A stretch of DNA of 18,986 nt, from positions 1-18,986 of the forward strand of contig JAAEEL010000026.1 in the NCBI GenBank assembly GCA_013415795.1, given 5' to 3'. This DNA comes from Methanocellales archaeon. Its GTDB lineage: Archaea; Halobacteriota; UBA148. The notes below the pieces were generated by a model, which saw only the letters and a list, made by a program, of their open reading frames with translations, was not told the DNA's origin and searched no databases. Below, piece by piece: positions 5,925 through 15,249 of the stretch (positions within the stretch are counted from its first letter, which is position 1; each line of letters starts with the position of its first letter). A program made the position numbers and the translations under genes.

Positions 5925-8900
5925 ATGTTAGATCGAAGAGTTTTATCCAAAGCCTATTTTACCAATAAAAAAATTGCTCAGCATCACATTGACTCTTTTA
6001 ACGATTTTGTCGATCATGGTCTCCAGAAAATTATGGTTGAGCAAGGTGTAATCGAAACTGACATCGAGGAAGTTGATAGTAGGGGCAATTATAGAGTATA
6101 TGTCAAGCTTGGTAAGATAAGGGTCGGAAAGCCAAAAGTTAGAGAAGCAGACGGCTCTTATGAGAAATTATTCCCAACAGAGGCGAGACTTAGAAATCTT
6201 ACATATGCTGCACCAATCTATCTGAAAATGGCTGTAGTTAAGGACTATTATGAGCTTGGGGAGATAGACGATGCTGAAGAGGCCGAAGCGGAAATTGGTG
6301 AGCTTCCAATAATGTTATGGTCAAAAGAATGTAATCTGAATGGACTCACGCAAGAAGAAATGATAATGGTAGGCGAAGACCAGCAAGATCCAGGTGGTTA
6401 CTTCATTATCAATGGTACCGAACGGGTGCTGATGACCTTGGAAGACCTAGCGCCAAACAAAATCCTTGTAGAATTTGATGAACGCTATGGCGATAAAATA
6501 GAAGTTGCAAAGGTTTTCTCTCAACGAAGAGGATATCGCGCCTTGGTCATTGTAGAGCGAGGGCGTAACTCCATCCTTGGAGTGTCCTTCCCATCCATAT
6601 CTGGAAGACTTAATTTTGTCACATTAATGAGGGCCCTCGGTTTAGAGACTGACCAAGATATAGTTAATGCCGTTTCAGGAGATCCAGAAATAGTGAAATT
6701 TATGTTGGAGAACTTGGAGGAGGCAGAATCAGATAGCATAGAAGAAGCCATGGAGAAGCTTGGAAAACGAGTTGCAGCAGGCCAAGCAAGAGAGTATCAG
6801 CAAAGGCGAGCCAATTATGTCATCGATAGGTATCTGTTTCCTCACTTGGGCAATGATGAAGGGGCTAGGCTAGCAAAAGCACGCTTCCTTGGGCGAATGG
6901 CAGAAGCTTGCTTTGAATTAACTCTGGGACGCCGAGAGCCGGATGATAAAGACCACTATTCTAACAAAAGGCTGAAACTTGCCGGAGATCTAATGGAGGA
7001 CTTATTCCGCGTTTCATTTAGTCGTCTCACCAGAGATATTAAATACCAAATAGAGCGAGCTAACATGAGAAATCGGGAACTTCGCATCTTAACTGTTGTA
7101 AGGGCAGATGTTCTGACGGAACGTTTGATGCATCCTCTGGCTACTGGCAACTGGGTTGGTGGTCGAACAGGGGTATCTCAGTTGCTTGACAGAACAGACT
7201 ACATGGCCATGTTGTCTCATCTACGTCGTGTTATATCTCCTTTATCAAGGGCTCAACCACATTTTGCAGCTCGAGATTTGCATCCGACACAATGGGGTAG
7301 AATTTGCCCCTCAGAGACGCCTGAAGGCCCTAACTGCGGCTTGGTCAAGAACTTTGCTCAATTGGTGGAGCTGTCAACTGGTGTGGATGAGGACTTTACA
7401 GCAGTCCTATCTGAACTTGGAGTGCAGCCCATAAACAGTGATTATAATACTAGAGTATTTGTAGACGGAAACCTAGTTGGGACACACAGCGATCCAACCG
7501 CATTAGTAAAGGAAATCAGGGAAAAAAGAAGACGTGGCATCATATCTAATCAAGTAAACGTTACACATCAAGATAGAACTCACGAGATTATCATAAGTTC
7601 AGACATTGGTCGTGCCAGGAGGCCTCTAATAATAATCGATGGGGGTAAACCGTTAGTAACCGATGATCACGTTCAATTGCTGAAAGATGGCAAGTTGACC
7701 TTTAAAGACTTGGTCATGCAAGGCATAGTAGAATATCTTGATCCTGAGGAAGAAGAAAATGCTTTTATCGCTATAAGTGAGGAAGAACTTACGGAAAAGC
7801 ACACTCATCTGGAGATAGATCCATCACTGATTTTAGGGATATGTACGGGAATGATCCCTTATCCGGAGCACAATGCCTCGCCGCGTAATACTATTGGTGC
7901 TGGTATGGTTAAACAATGCCTTGGTACGCCTGCTGCAAACATGAAACTTAGACCAGATACTAGGGCATACATGCTCCATTATCCTCAGCTTGCAATTGTG
8001 AAAACCCAAACATCAGATGCTATAGGCTTTGATGAGAGGCCAGCCGGTCAGAACTTCGTTGTGGCAGTACTATCCTATGAGGGATATAATGTAGAGGATG
8101 CACTTATCATCAACAAAGGCTCTATAGAGCGAGGTTTGGGTAGAAGTCACTTCTTCAGAACATATGAGGGTGAAGAGCGGCGCTATCCTGGCGGACAGGA
8201 AGATAAATTTGAAGTTCCTGACTCTGAAATTCGAGGTGCTAGGGGGAGTGAGGTTTACGCTCACTTGGATGAGGATGGTTTGGTTGATCCAGAGATAATG
8301 GCCTATCCAAATCAAGCGCTGGTAGGAAAGACAAGTCCTTCTAGATTCTTAGAGGAGCCAACTGAACTTGGCTTGACTCCGCAGAAGAGAAGAGACGCAT
8401 CTATCACCATGCGATCAAATGAAAGAGGAGTTGTAGACACCGTTATTTTAACCGAGACTGAGAATGGCTCACGTTTGGCAAAGGTCAAGATCAGGAACCA
8501 AATGGTTCCTGAACTAGGAGATAAATTTGCTTCTCGCCATGGTCAAAAAGGAGTTATTGGTCTCATTGCATCCTACGAGGACATGCCGTTTACGGAGCAT
8601 GGCATCGTTCCAGATTTAATTATCAATCCGCATGCTATTCCGTCAAGAATGACCGTTGGGCATGTACTTGAGATGATTGGGGGCAAAGTGGGCTCTTTAG
8701 AAGGAAGACGCGTCGATGCAACTGCTTTCTCTGGTGAAACTGAGGAGGATTTACGAGCTGCACTAAAAAAATTTGGCTTTTCCCACACTGGAAAGGAAAT
8801 CATGTATGATGGAATTAACGGAGAGCCTATACAAGCTGATGTATTTGTTGGAGTTATTCTGTATCAGAAATTATATCACATGGTTTCAAGCAAGTTGCAC

Positions 8901-9254
8901 GCTCGATCGAGAGGTCCTGTTCAAGTTCTAACCAGACAGCCCACAGAAGGAAGGGCCAGAGAAGGGGGCCTTAGATTTGGTGAGATGGAGAGGGACGTAC
9001 TGATCGGTCATGGTGCAGCAATGGCTCTAAAGGAAAGACTACTCGATGAGTCAGATAAGGTGACAGAGCTAGTGTGCAACAACTGTGGAATGATCGCGAC
9101 ATATGATAAGCGGAGAAAAGCATCTTATTGTCAGAATTGTGGTGCTGACACTGATATATACCCAGTAGAGATGAGTTATGCGTTCAAGTTATTACTTGAT
9201 GAAATGAAATCCCTTGGTATTGCCCCTAGATTAGAGTTGGAGGATGCAGTATAG
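5925..9254 (+). CDS. rpoB: DNA-directed RNA polymerase subunit B, unsplit
   Basis: A 1109-residue full-length catalytic subunit B (RPB2/bacterial beta equivalent). Landmarks are CPSETPEGPNCGLVKN (from about 461), GDKFASRHGQKG (865-876) in the hybrid-binding/active-site region, GGLRFGEMERDVLIGHGAA near the C terminus, and a C-terminal zinc ribbon (Cys1051, Cys1054, Cys1069, Cys1072). It spans both halves that many Euryarchaeota encode separately as B'' and B'. In those lineages the break falls near residue 500-510 here, just before VFVDGNLVG. The ATG at 5925 is chosen because GAGGGA lies just upstream; a TTG at 5913 would add four residues and overlap rpoH. The rpoA1 ATG follows the stop without a gap. 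Confidence 0.98.
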   Translation: MLDRRVLSKAYFTNKKIAQHHIDSFNDFVDHGLQKIMVEQGVIETDIEEVDSRGNYRVYVKLGKIRVGKPKVREADGSYEKLFPTEARLRNLTYAAPIYLKMAVVKDYYELGEIDDAEEAEAEIGELPIMLWSKECNLNGLTQEEMIMVGEDQQDPGGYFIINGTERVLMTLEDLAPNKILVEFDERYGDKIEVAKVFSQRRGYRALVIVERGRNSILGVSFPSISGRLNFVTLMRALGLETDQDIVNAVSGDPEIVKFMLENLEEAESDSIEEAMEKLGKRVAAGQAREYQQRRANYVIDRYLFPHLGNDEGARLAKARFLGRMAEACFELTLGRREPDDKDHYSNKRLKLAGDLMEDLFRVSFSRLTRDIKYQIERANMRNRELRILTVVRADVLTERLMHPLATGNWVGGRTGVSQLLDRTDYMAMLSHLRRVISPLSRAQPHFAARDLHPTQWGRICPSETPEGPNCGLVKNFAQLVELSTGVDEDFTAVLSELGVQPINSDYNTRVFVDGNLVGTHSDPTALVKEIREKRRRGIISNQVNVTHQDRTHEIIISSDIGRARRPLIIIDGGKPLVTDDHVQLLKDGKLTFKDLVMQGIVEYLDPEEEENAFIAISEEELTEKHTHLEIDPSLILGICTGMIPYPEHNASPRNTIGAGMVKQCLGTPAANMKLRPDTRAYMLHYPQLAIVKTQTSDAIGFDERPAGQNFVVAVLSYEGYNVEDALIINKGSIERGLGRSHFFRTYEGEERRYPGGQEDKFEVPDSEIRGARGSEVYAHLDEDGLVDPEIMAYPNQALVGKTSPSRFLEEPTELGLTPQKRRDASITMRSNERGVVDTVILTETENGSRLAKVKIRNQMVPELGDKFASRHGQKGVIGLIASYEDMPFTEHGIVPDLIINPHAIPSRMTVGHVLEMIGGKVGSLEGRRVDATAFSGETEEDLRAALKKFGFSHTGKEIMYDGINGEPIQADVFVGVILYQKLYHMVSSKLHARSRGPVQVLTRQPTEGRAREGGLRFGEMERDVLIGHGAAMALKERLLDESDKVTELVCNNCGMIATYDKRRKASYCQNCGADTDIYPVEMSYAFKLLLDEMKSLGIAPRLELEDAV

Positions 9255-11897
9255 ATGGCAAGTCCGAAGAGAATTAAAAAGATCAAATTCGGTCTTCTTT
9301 CGCCAAAGGAAATTCGAAAGATGGGCGTCACGAAGATCATCACTGCAGATACATATGATGATGATGGTTATCCTATTGAAATGGGGTTGATGGACCCTCG
9401 CTTGGGAGTCATAGATCCTGGACTAAGATGCAGGACTTGTGGGGGACGACCAGGAGAGTGTCCTGGTCACTTTTGTCGAATTGAATTGGTCGCACCAGTA
9501 GTTCATGTTGGATTCGCTAAGTTAGTTCGAAAAATATTGAGGTCAACGTGTAGAAAGTGCGGTCGTTTGTTACTAGAAGAACCCATTAAAAAGAATTATC
9601 TTGATCAAATCAAGCTTTTAACCAAGTTGGGACAACCCTGTGATGACCTGGTAAAGAACGTGTTTAGAGATGCGACAAAGGTGAACTTATGCCCTTATTG
9701 CGAGGAAGCTCAAATGGATATTAAGTTTGAGCAACCAACGAGTTATGTTGAAGGTGGGCATAAATTAATGCCTGCAGATATACGCGATCGATTTGAACGC
9801 ATCCCAGATGAAGATATCAAGATTTTTGGGATGGACCCGAAGAATGCCAGACCAGAGTGGATGATACTCAGAGTATTACCGGTCCCTCCAGTAACCACTC
9901 GTCCATCAATTACTTTGGAGAGTGGGCAGCGTTCTGAAGACGACTTGACGCACAAATTGGTTGACATTATTCGTATAAATCAGCGATTTCAAGAAAACAG
10001 GGAAGCTGGCGCCCCCCAGCTGATAATCGAGGATCTATGGGAGTTACTCCAGTACCATGTGACAACTTTCTTGGACAATGAGGTTTCAGGTGTTCCTCCG
10101 GCTCGACATCGTTCTGGAAGACCACTGAAGTCTTTGTCTCAGCGGCTAAAGGGCAAAGAAGGGCGGTTTAGGGGTAGCCTTTCTGGCAAGAGAGTCAACT
10201 TTTCAGCCCGAACGGTGATATCACCAGATCCAAATCTCAGCATTAGTGAGATAGGAGTCCCTCTTCAAATTGCAACAGAGCTGACTATCCCGATGAATAT
10301 AACCTCTCGTAATTTGGAGGAATGTAGGGAGTATGTTCGCAGGGGTCCAAATAATCATCCTGGCGCCAGTTATGTTAAACGTCTCGACGGGCGAAGAGTT
10401 AAGGTAATAGATGAGAACAGGGAAGAATTAGCAGAACTGCTTGAGCCGGGGTGGAAGGTCGACAGGCAGTTACAGGATGGAGATCTGGTTCTTTTTAACC
10501 GTCAACCATCATTGCACAGGATGAGCATAATGGCCCATGAAGTCAAGGTCATGCCATATAAGACCTTCAGAATAAACCCAGCTGTTTGTCCTCCTTACAA
10601 CGCAGATTTCGACGGGGATGAGATGAACTTGCATGTTCCTCAGACCGAAGAGGCGAGAGCAGAAGCGAAAATTCTGATGAAGGTAGAAGAAAACATCCTG
10701 TCTCCTAGATTTGGCGGGCCCATCATAGGTGGCATACATGACCACATATCTGGCATGTTTCTATTAACACGGGGCAATGTCACTTTCGATAAGGACACTG
10801 CCTTAGAGTTGCTGAAAAAATCGGAAATTATGGATCTCTCAGAACCTGCTGGTTATGAGAATGGCAAACCATACTGGACTGGAAAGCAGATATTCTCTCA
10901 GCTCCTCCCAAGTGGGCTTAATTTGACATATAGGTCAAAGATGTGCGACAACTGCAAGATTTGTAAGAGAGAAGAATGCGAGAAGGACGCATATGTTGTG
11001 ATTAAAGACGGAAATCTATTATGTGGAACCGTCGATGAGGTCGCAATAGGTGCTTTTGCCGGTAAAATTCTTGATAGAATTATAAAGGAGTATGGGGCCG
11101 TTGAGGCGGGGAAGTTCTTGGACAATGCTACACGTTTAGCCATCAGGATGATTACACGAATAGGCTTTAGCTTTGGCATCGATGACGAAGATATTCCAAG
11201 TGATGCGCAGGAACAGATCCATGATATAATCATGGCCGCTGAAGAAAGGGTAAAGCGATTAATCGAGGCATATGAGGCCGGAGAGCTTGATTCATTGCCT
11301 GGTCGGACAATTGATGAAACAGTGGAGATGAAGATCATGCAAGAACTTGGAAAGGCAAGAAACCAGGCAGGAGACATAGCGGGTCATCATCTTGGCATGG
11401 ATAATTCGGCAGTTGTTATGGCGATTTCAGGTGCTAGGGGTAGTATGCTTAATTTAACGCAAATGGCCGCATGCGTTGGCCAGCAATCTGTCAGGGGTGA
11501 ACGAATCCAGAGAGGTTATGCCGATAGAACACTTCCCCACTTTTATAAAGGGGATTTAGGTGCTGATGCACATGGTTTTGTCAAATCCAGTTATAAGAAA
11601 GGGCTAAGCCCGATAGAATTCTTTTTCCATGCGATGGGGGGGAGAGAAGGTCTTGTTGACACCGCCGTCAGAACATCTCAATCTGGTTATCTCCAAAGAA
11701 GGCTTATTAATGCTTTACAGGATCTAGAAATTAAATACGATGGAACTGTTCGAGAAACAAGGGGGCAAATAGTTCAATTCGTTTATGGGGATGATGGAGT
11801 AGATCCTTCTAAGAGCGACTATGGCAAATCCGTGAATGTGAGTAGGATAATCCAGAACGTCACTGGAGAAGAAGTTATGGGGGGTAAAAGTGGCTAA
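9255..11897 (+). CDS. rpoA1: DNA-directed RNA polymerase subunit A'
   Basis: An 880-residue N-terminal part of the largest RNA polymerase subunit. The first zinc site is Cys59, Cys62, Cys69, His72 (CRTCGGRPGECPGH). A second Cys-rich site (CRKCG ... CPYC) follows in the clamp. The active-site Mg-binding motif NADFDGDEM gives Asp451, Asp453 and Asp455. A Cys cluster at 564, 567, 570 and 575 (CDNCKICKREEC) lies in the insert seen in several euryarchaea. The bridge helix is GFVKSSYKKGLSPIEFF followed by TAVRTSQSGYLQRRL. GGAGGA in the end of rpoB serves as ribosome site. The chain ends at NVTGEEVMGG, as usual for A', and its last codons overlap the start of rpoA2 by 8 nt. Confidence 0.98.
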   Translation: MASPKRIKKIKFGLLSPKEIRKMGVTKIITADTYDDDGYPIEMGLMDPRLGVIDPGLRCRTCGGRPGECPGHFCRIELVAPVVHVGFAKLVRKILRSTCRKCGRLLLEEPIKKNYLDQIKLLTKLGQPCDDLVKNVFRDATKVNLCPYCEEAQMDIKFEQPTSYVEGGHKLMPADIRDRFERIPDEDIKIFGMDPKNARPEWMILRVLPVPPVTTRPSITLESGQRSEDDLTHKLVDIIRINQRFQENREAGAPQLIIEDLWELLQYHVTTFLDNEVSGVPPARHRSGRPLKSLSQRLKGKEGRFRGSLSGKRVNFSARTVISPDPNLSISEIGVPLQIATELTIPMNITSRNLEECREYVRRGPNNHPGASYVKRLDGRRVKVIDENREELAELLEPGWKVDRQLQDGDLVLFNRQPSLHRMSIMAHEVKVMPYKTFRINPAVCPPYNADFDGDEMNLHVPQTEEARAEAKILMKVEENILSPRFGGPIIGGIHDHISGMFLLTRGNVTFDKDTALELLKKSEIMDLSEPAGYENGKPYWTGKQIFSQLLPSGLNLTYRSKMCDNCKICKREECEKDAYVVIKDGNLLCGTVDEVAIGAFAGKILDRIIKEYGAVEAGKFLDNATRLAIRMITRIGFSFGIDDEDIPSDAQEQIHDIIMAAEERVKRLIEAYEAGELDSLPGRTIDETVEMKIMQELGKARNQAGDIAGHHLGMDNSAVVMAISGARGSMLNLTQMAACVGQQSVRGERIQRGYADRTLPHFYKGDLGADAHGFVKSSYKKGLSPIEFFFHAMGGREGLVDTAVRTSQSGYLQRRLINALQDLEIKYDGTVRETRGQIVQFVYGDDGVDPSKSDYGKSVNVSRIIQNVTGEEVMGGKSG

Positions 11898-13227
11898 GAA
11901 AGATACTGTTCTAGCTTTAAGGAAGAGAGGTATCAGCTCTAAGATGGCACAAATCCTCTGTGACGCAGGATTTACACTAAGTAAATTGGAAAAAGCATCT
12001 GTTGAAGACCTCGTAAAAGCTGGTATCACATCCAGGAACGCCAATCTTATAATGAAAAATAGGATTCGGCCGCCCACTGAAAAATCTAAAGATATGTCCT
12101 CAGATCTAATTGATTCAAAGCTCAGAGGTCTTTTGCTCCCAACTACTATAACTGATGAGCTCCAGCGTGACCTGAGAAGAATAAAACTCACAGAGGTCCA
12201 GTTAGACAAGATATTGCAAATGGTCGTAGATGCTTACGAAAGAGCAAAGGTCGAGCCATGTGAGGCTGTTGGCATAATAGCTGCGCAATCGATAGGGGAA
12301 CCGGGAACTCAGATGACGATGCGTACTTTTCATTATGCCGGTGTCGCTGAGATAAGCATTACACTTGGACTACCTAGGCTGATTGAGATTTTAGATGCCA
12401 GAAAAGTACCAAGCACCCCTATGATGACTATTCGATTAAAGGACGAAATAAAAAGTGATAGAGATAAGGTCAGAAAGTTGGCTTGGGAGATTGAGACAAC
12501 TTCACTGCTTGATCTGGGCGATCTTTCAATTGATCTCGCAGAGATGCAGATATGTATAGATCTGAGCGAAAAGCCGTTATTGCAACGTAATATCTCCCCA
12601 GAAGAGGTCGTTGAAAGAACTATAGACGAACTGGGCGTAGATGTTCGCTTAGAAGGACTTAAGCTTATAATACACCCAGAGCAACCTTCGTATCGAGAGC
12701 TATTACAACTTGTTGAAAAGATACGGGGCATGGTTCTCAAGGGCATTGAAGGGATAGAAAGAATAGTGATAAGGAAGGAAGATGGAGAGTATGTCCTATA
12801 TACGGAAGGTTCAGCACTTAAAAAAATCCTCAATTGCGATGGGATTGATCCTACTAAAGTTAAAACAAACAACATCAATGAGATCGCTGATGTCTTAGGG
12901 ATTGAGGCTGCTAGGAATTCTATTATATACGAGGCAATGGAAACGTTGCGAGAGCAAGGTCTGGAAGTTGATGTAAGGCATATAATGCTTGTAGCAGATA
13001 TGATGACATGTGGTGGTGAATTGAAACAAATTGGGCGTCATGGCGTTGCAGGTGAAAAGTCATCAGTTCTATCAAGAGCAGCCTTCGAGGTAACGGTAAC
13101 TCACCTATTAGAAGCCGCAATCCATGGGGATGTTGACGAACTATGTGGTGTCACTGAAAACGTGATCGTTGGGCAGCCGATCCGATTAGGAACTGGAGAT
13201 GTTGAACCCATATATAAAGGTGGTTAG
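11890..13227 (+). CDS. rpoA2: DNA-directed RNA polymerase subunit A'' with N-terminal HhH-like extension
   Basis: A 445-residue C-terminal part of the largest subunit. The trigger loop region is intact: VGIIAAQSIGEPGTQMTMRTFHYAG (127-151), then ITLGLPRLIEILDARK. The jaw/cleft segments and the C-terminal VRHIMLVADMMTCGGELKQIGRHGVAGEKSSVLSRAAFE block are present. A'' is usually about 380-400 residues; the surplus lies at the N terminus. Residues about 5-57 (ALRKRGISSKMAQILCDAGF, then LEKASVEDLVKAGI and a final helix) resemble a helix-hairpin-helix domain, joined by a charged linker (58-75). The start is GTG 11890, behind GGGGGGT, overlapping rpoA1 by 8 nt. Next is rpl30e after 7 nt. Confidence 0.96.
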   Translation: MAKKDTVLALRKRGISSKMAQILCDAGFTLSKLEKASVEDLVKAGITSRNANLIMKNRIRPPTEKSKDMSSDLIDSKLRGLLLPTTITDELQRDLRRIKLTEVQLDKILQMVVDAYERAKVEPCEAVGIIAAQSIGEPGTQMTMRTFHYAGVAEISITLGLPRLIEILDARKVPSTPMMTIRLKDEIKSDRDKVRKLAWEIETTSLLDLGDLSIDLAEMQICIDLSEKPLLQRNISPEEVVERTIDELGVDVRLEGLKLIIHPEQPSYRELLQLVEKIRGMVLKGIEGIERIVIRKEDGEYVLYTEGSALKKILNCDGIDPTKVKTNNINEIADVLGIEAARNSIIYEAMETLREQGLEVDVRHIMLVADMMTCGGELKQIGRHGVAGEKSSVLSRAAFEVTVTHLLEAAIHGDVDELCGVTENVIVGQPIRLGTGDVEPIYKGG

Positions 13228-13234
13228 TAAATAA

Positions 13235-13516
13235 ATGAATATAGATCGAGCACTTCAAGTTGTAGTAAAGACGGGCAAAGTCCTCATAGGTTCAAATGAG
13301 ACCTTAGAAGCCGCTAAAAGAGGACAAACAAAATTGGTGGTCCTTGCCTCAAACTGTCCAAAACATGTGAGGGCAGAGATTGAAACCAAAGTGAAAACGT
13401 TTGATTATCCTGGTACAAGCACTGATTTGGGGGCAATATGTGGTAAACCATATGCTATAGCGGCACTTTCGGTGACACATCCCGGAGATTCGGACATCCT
13501 GGCGGTGCTCAGATGA
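13235..13516 (+). CDS. rpl30e: 50S ribosomal protein eL30 (L30e)
   Basis: A 93-residue L7Ae/L30e-superfamily ribosomal protein. The sequence runs from the N-terminal helix (MNIDRALQVVVKTGKVLIG) through ETLEAAKRGQTKLVVLASNCP and a central HVRAEIETKV helix to STDLGAICGKPYAIAALSV, the RNA-binding loop region. It binds kink-turn RNA in the large subunit. AAAGGTGGT (13217-13225) is a good ribosome site for the ATG at 13235. The stop overlaps the nusA start as ATGA, so the two are translationally coupled. Its place between rpoA2 and nusA is the standard archaeal order. Confidence 0.95.
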   Translation: MNIDRALQVVVKTGKVLIGSNETLEAAKRGQTKLVVLASNCPKHVRAEIETKVKTFDYPGTSTDLGAICGKPYAIAALSVTHPGDSDILAVLR

Positions 13517-13941
13517 ACGTTAAGATCAACTCGGAAGGTATACGCTATATAGCACTATTTGAGAGTTTGACAGGCGCCGCTGTAAGAGATTGTATAGTTG
13601 ATGAAGAAAATGATCGCGTCATATTCGTGGTTAAAAAGGGTGAAATGGGAATAGCTATTGGAAAGAACGGTAGTAATATAAACAGGGTGAAAAAATCTAT
13701 AGGAAATCACACCGAAATTGTAGAATACTCAGATGACGCTTTAGAATTCATTGAAAACACGTTTCAACCGGCGATGATTAAAAAAGTGGACATAGTAAGC
13801 AAAGAATCTAAGCGTTTAGCTTATGTTTCAGTAGTGCCTAAAGATAAAGGGCTTGCAATTGGGCGTGATGGCAGAAACATCCAAAAGGCGAAAATTTTGG
13901 CTAAAAGGCATCATGGCTTGGATGATGTGATAATAGAGTGA
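13513..13941 (+). CDS. nusA: Archaeal NusA-like transcription factor (two KH domains)
   Basis: A 142-residue protein made of two tandem KH RNA-binding domains, as in archaeal NusA, which lacks the N-terminal polymerase-binding and S1 domains of bacterial NusA. GxxG loops are visible in MGIAIGKNGSNINRVK (KH1, about 46-61) and KGLAIGRDGRNIQKAK (KH2, about 112-127). It is presumed to act in transcription elongation or termination through RNA contacts. It overlaps rpl30e by 4 nt and is followed 12 nt later by rps12, so the operon couples polymerase and ribosome genes. Confidence 0.95.
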   Translation: MNVKINSEGIRYIALFESLTGAAVRDCIVDEENDRVIFVVKKGEMGIAIGKNGSNINRVKKSIGNHTEIVEYSDDALEFIENTFQPAMIKKVDIVSKESKRLAYVSVVPKDKGLAIGRDGRNIQKAKILAKRHHGLDDVIIE

Positions 13942-13953
13942 AGAAGGTGTTCA

Positions 13954-14382
13954 ATGGGTAAAGGAATGTATGCAGTCAGGAAATTAAAGAATGATAGGAA
14001 AAAGTACCGCTGGAGCGATAGCTATTATTCTCAAAGGTTGCTTAATTTGGGCCAAAAGGCTAATCCTTTGGAGGGCGCCCCTCAAGCGAGAGGTATCGTG
14101 CTCGAGAAGGTTGGAATAGAGGCAAAACAACCTAACTCTGCGATCCGAAAATGTGTCAGGATACAAATGATCAAAAATGGACGTCAGATAACCGCTTTCT
14201 GTCCAGGAGACGGTGCAATCAATTTTATCGACGAGCATGATGAAGTTCTAGTTGAGGGAATAGGCGGACGAATGGGGGGGTCTTATGGTGATCTTCCAGG
14301 TGTTGGGTGGAAGGTTATCGCTGTAAACAACGTATCGTTGTCAGAGATGGTGTCTGGGCGTAAGGAGAAACCGATAAGATGA
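13954..14382 (+). CDS. rps12: 30S ribosomal protein uS12
   Basis: A 142-residue archaeal uS12, the decoding-centre protein. Conserved elements are GAPQARGIVLEKVGIEAKQPNSAIRKCVRIQ (59-89), carrying the loop near the decoding site, and HDEVLVEGIGGRMGGSYGDLPGVGWKVI near the C terminus. The archaeal N-terminal extension (MYAVRKLKNDRKKYRW) is present. AAGGTGTT lies just before the ATG at 13954. The stop overlaps the rps7 start by ATGA. Confidence 0.97.
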   Translation: MGKGMYAVRKLKNDRKKYRWSDSYYSQRLLNLGQKANPLEGAPQARGIVLEKVGIEAKQPNSAIRKCVRIQMIKNGRQITAFCPGDGAINFIDEHDEVLVEGIGGRMGGSYGDLPGVGWKVIAVNNVSLSEMVSGRKEKPIR

Positions 14383-14936
14383 GCAAGATATTTGGCAAAT
14401 GGGATGTTTCAGATGTAAAAATCGATGATCTTGGTATTAAGCAGTACGTTAATCTGGAATCGGTTTTGCTACCTAACACTGGTGGAAAAGCTGTTCAGCA
14501 GTTTAGTAAATCACGAGTATCTATCATAGAGCGTCTCATAAATAAGGTGATGAGGAGTGAGAAGAATACTGGTAAAAAACAAAAAGCTTATAACATTGTT
14601 AGGGACGCATTTGATATTGTCTACGCCAAAACCAAGGAAAATCCAATGCAATTTCTCATAAAAGCGATTGAAAATGCAGGTCCCAGGGAAGAGATAGTAC
14701 GCTTAAAATATGGTGGAATATCAGTTCCAAAAGCTGTAGATACTTCTACACAGAGGCGAGTAGACCAGGCTTTGATGTTCATCGTACAGGGCGCTCAAAG
14801 AGCCTCCTTCAAAAGTAAGAGAAGGATAGAAGAGTGCCTTGCATCTGAGATCATCGCTGCATCAAGGTATGATGTGAAGTGTTATTCGGTAAGCAGGAAA
14901 GGAGAAAAAGAACGGGTTGCTAAGGCAGCACGATGA
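14379..14936 (+). CDS. rps7: 30S ribosomal protein uS7
   Basis: A 185-residue archaeal uS7, a primary 16S rRNA-binding protein of the small-subunit head. Recognisable parts are the archaeal N-terminal segment (KIFGKWDVSDVKIDDLGIKQYVNL), VSIIERLINKVMRSEKNTGKKQKA, PMQFLIKAIENAGPREEIVR, GISVPKAVDTSTQRRVDQAL and the C-terminal SRKGEKERVAKAAR. It overlaps rps12 by 4 nt and the acylphosphatase gene by 4 nt. In many archaea rps7 is followed by elongation factor genes; here it is not. Confidence 0.97.
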   Translation: MSKIFGKWDVSDVKIDDLGIKQYVNLESVLLPNTGGKAVQQFSKSRVSIIERLINKVMRSEKNTGKKQKAYNIVRDAFDIVYAKTKENPMQFLIKAIENAGPREEIVRLKYGGISVPKAVDTSTQRRVDQALMFIVQGAQRASFKSKRRIEECLASEIIAASRYDVKCYSVSRKGEKERVAKAAR

Positions 14937-15211
14937 CATCAAGGGTTCGTTTTTTTGTCAGTGGAAAAGTACAAGGGGTTTTCTTCAGAAGTTTTACTAA
15001 ATCCGAGGCAACATCTCTCAAAATAAATGGATGGGTAAGAAATCTGAGGGATCGCAGGGTTGAAATTCTTGGCGAGGGCAATAAGGATGCTTTAGATGAA
15101 CTGCTCAGCAGAATCAGAGAAGGCTCACCCGGCTCTATAGTAGAGAAAGTTGATGTTATTTGGGAGAAATATGTTGGAGATCTCAATGGGTTCAGGATAA
15201 TCTGGCTTTGA
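14933..15211 (+). CDS. acyP: Acylphosphatase
   Basis: A 92-residue acylphosphatase of ordinary length. The phosphate-binding loop GKVQGVFFR (11-19) carries the catalytic Arg19, and GWVRNLRD carries the catalytic Asn37. The later VEILGEGNKDALDELLSRIREGSPGSIVEKVDV is the usual helix-strand part. It hydrolyses small acyl phosphates such as acetyl phosphate, or protects proteins from acylation; the physiological substrate is uncertain. The ATG overlaps the rps7 stop (ATGA), so it is translationally coupled to ribosomal proteins and forms the last gene of the operon. The next gene is convergent. Confidence 0.94.
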   Translation: MTSRVRFFVSGKVQGVFFRSFTKSEATSLKINGWVRNLRDRRVEILGEGNKDALDELLSRIREGSPGSIVEKVDVIWEKYVGDLNGFRIIWL

Positions 15212-15249
15212 TTTCATTTTGTGAAACATAACAATACGTATTTCTTTTA
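15212..15249 (+). terminator. Candidate end of the polymerase/ribosomal operon
   Basis: Directly after the acyP stop, TTTCA (15212-15216) and TGAAA (15222-15226) can form a short stem, and a T-rich stretch follows at about 15240-15249. It is weak but correctly placed between convergent genes. Confidence 0.3.

Noticed and set aside
10898..11377. 159-codon minus-strand frame inside rpoA1
   Set aside because: It is antisense to a highly conserved coding region, Ser/Ile-rich as expected of a shadow frame, and has no recognisable domain.
11724..12209. 161-codon minus-strand frame across the rpoA1/rpoA2 junction
   Set aside because: It overlaps two certain genes and has no motif. Considered as an antisense regulator of the junction, but nothing in the sequence supports it.
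12333..12878. 181-codon minus-strand frame inside rpoA2
   Set aside because: Antisense to the conserved trigger-loop and jaw coding region; Ser-rich composition typical of a shadow frame.
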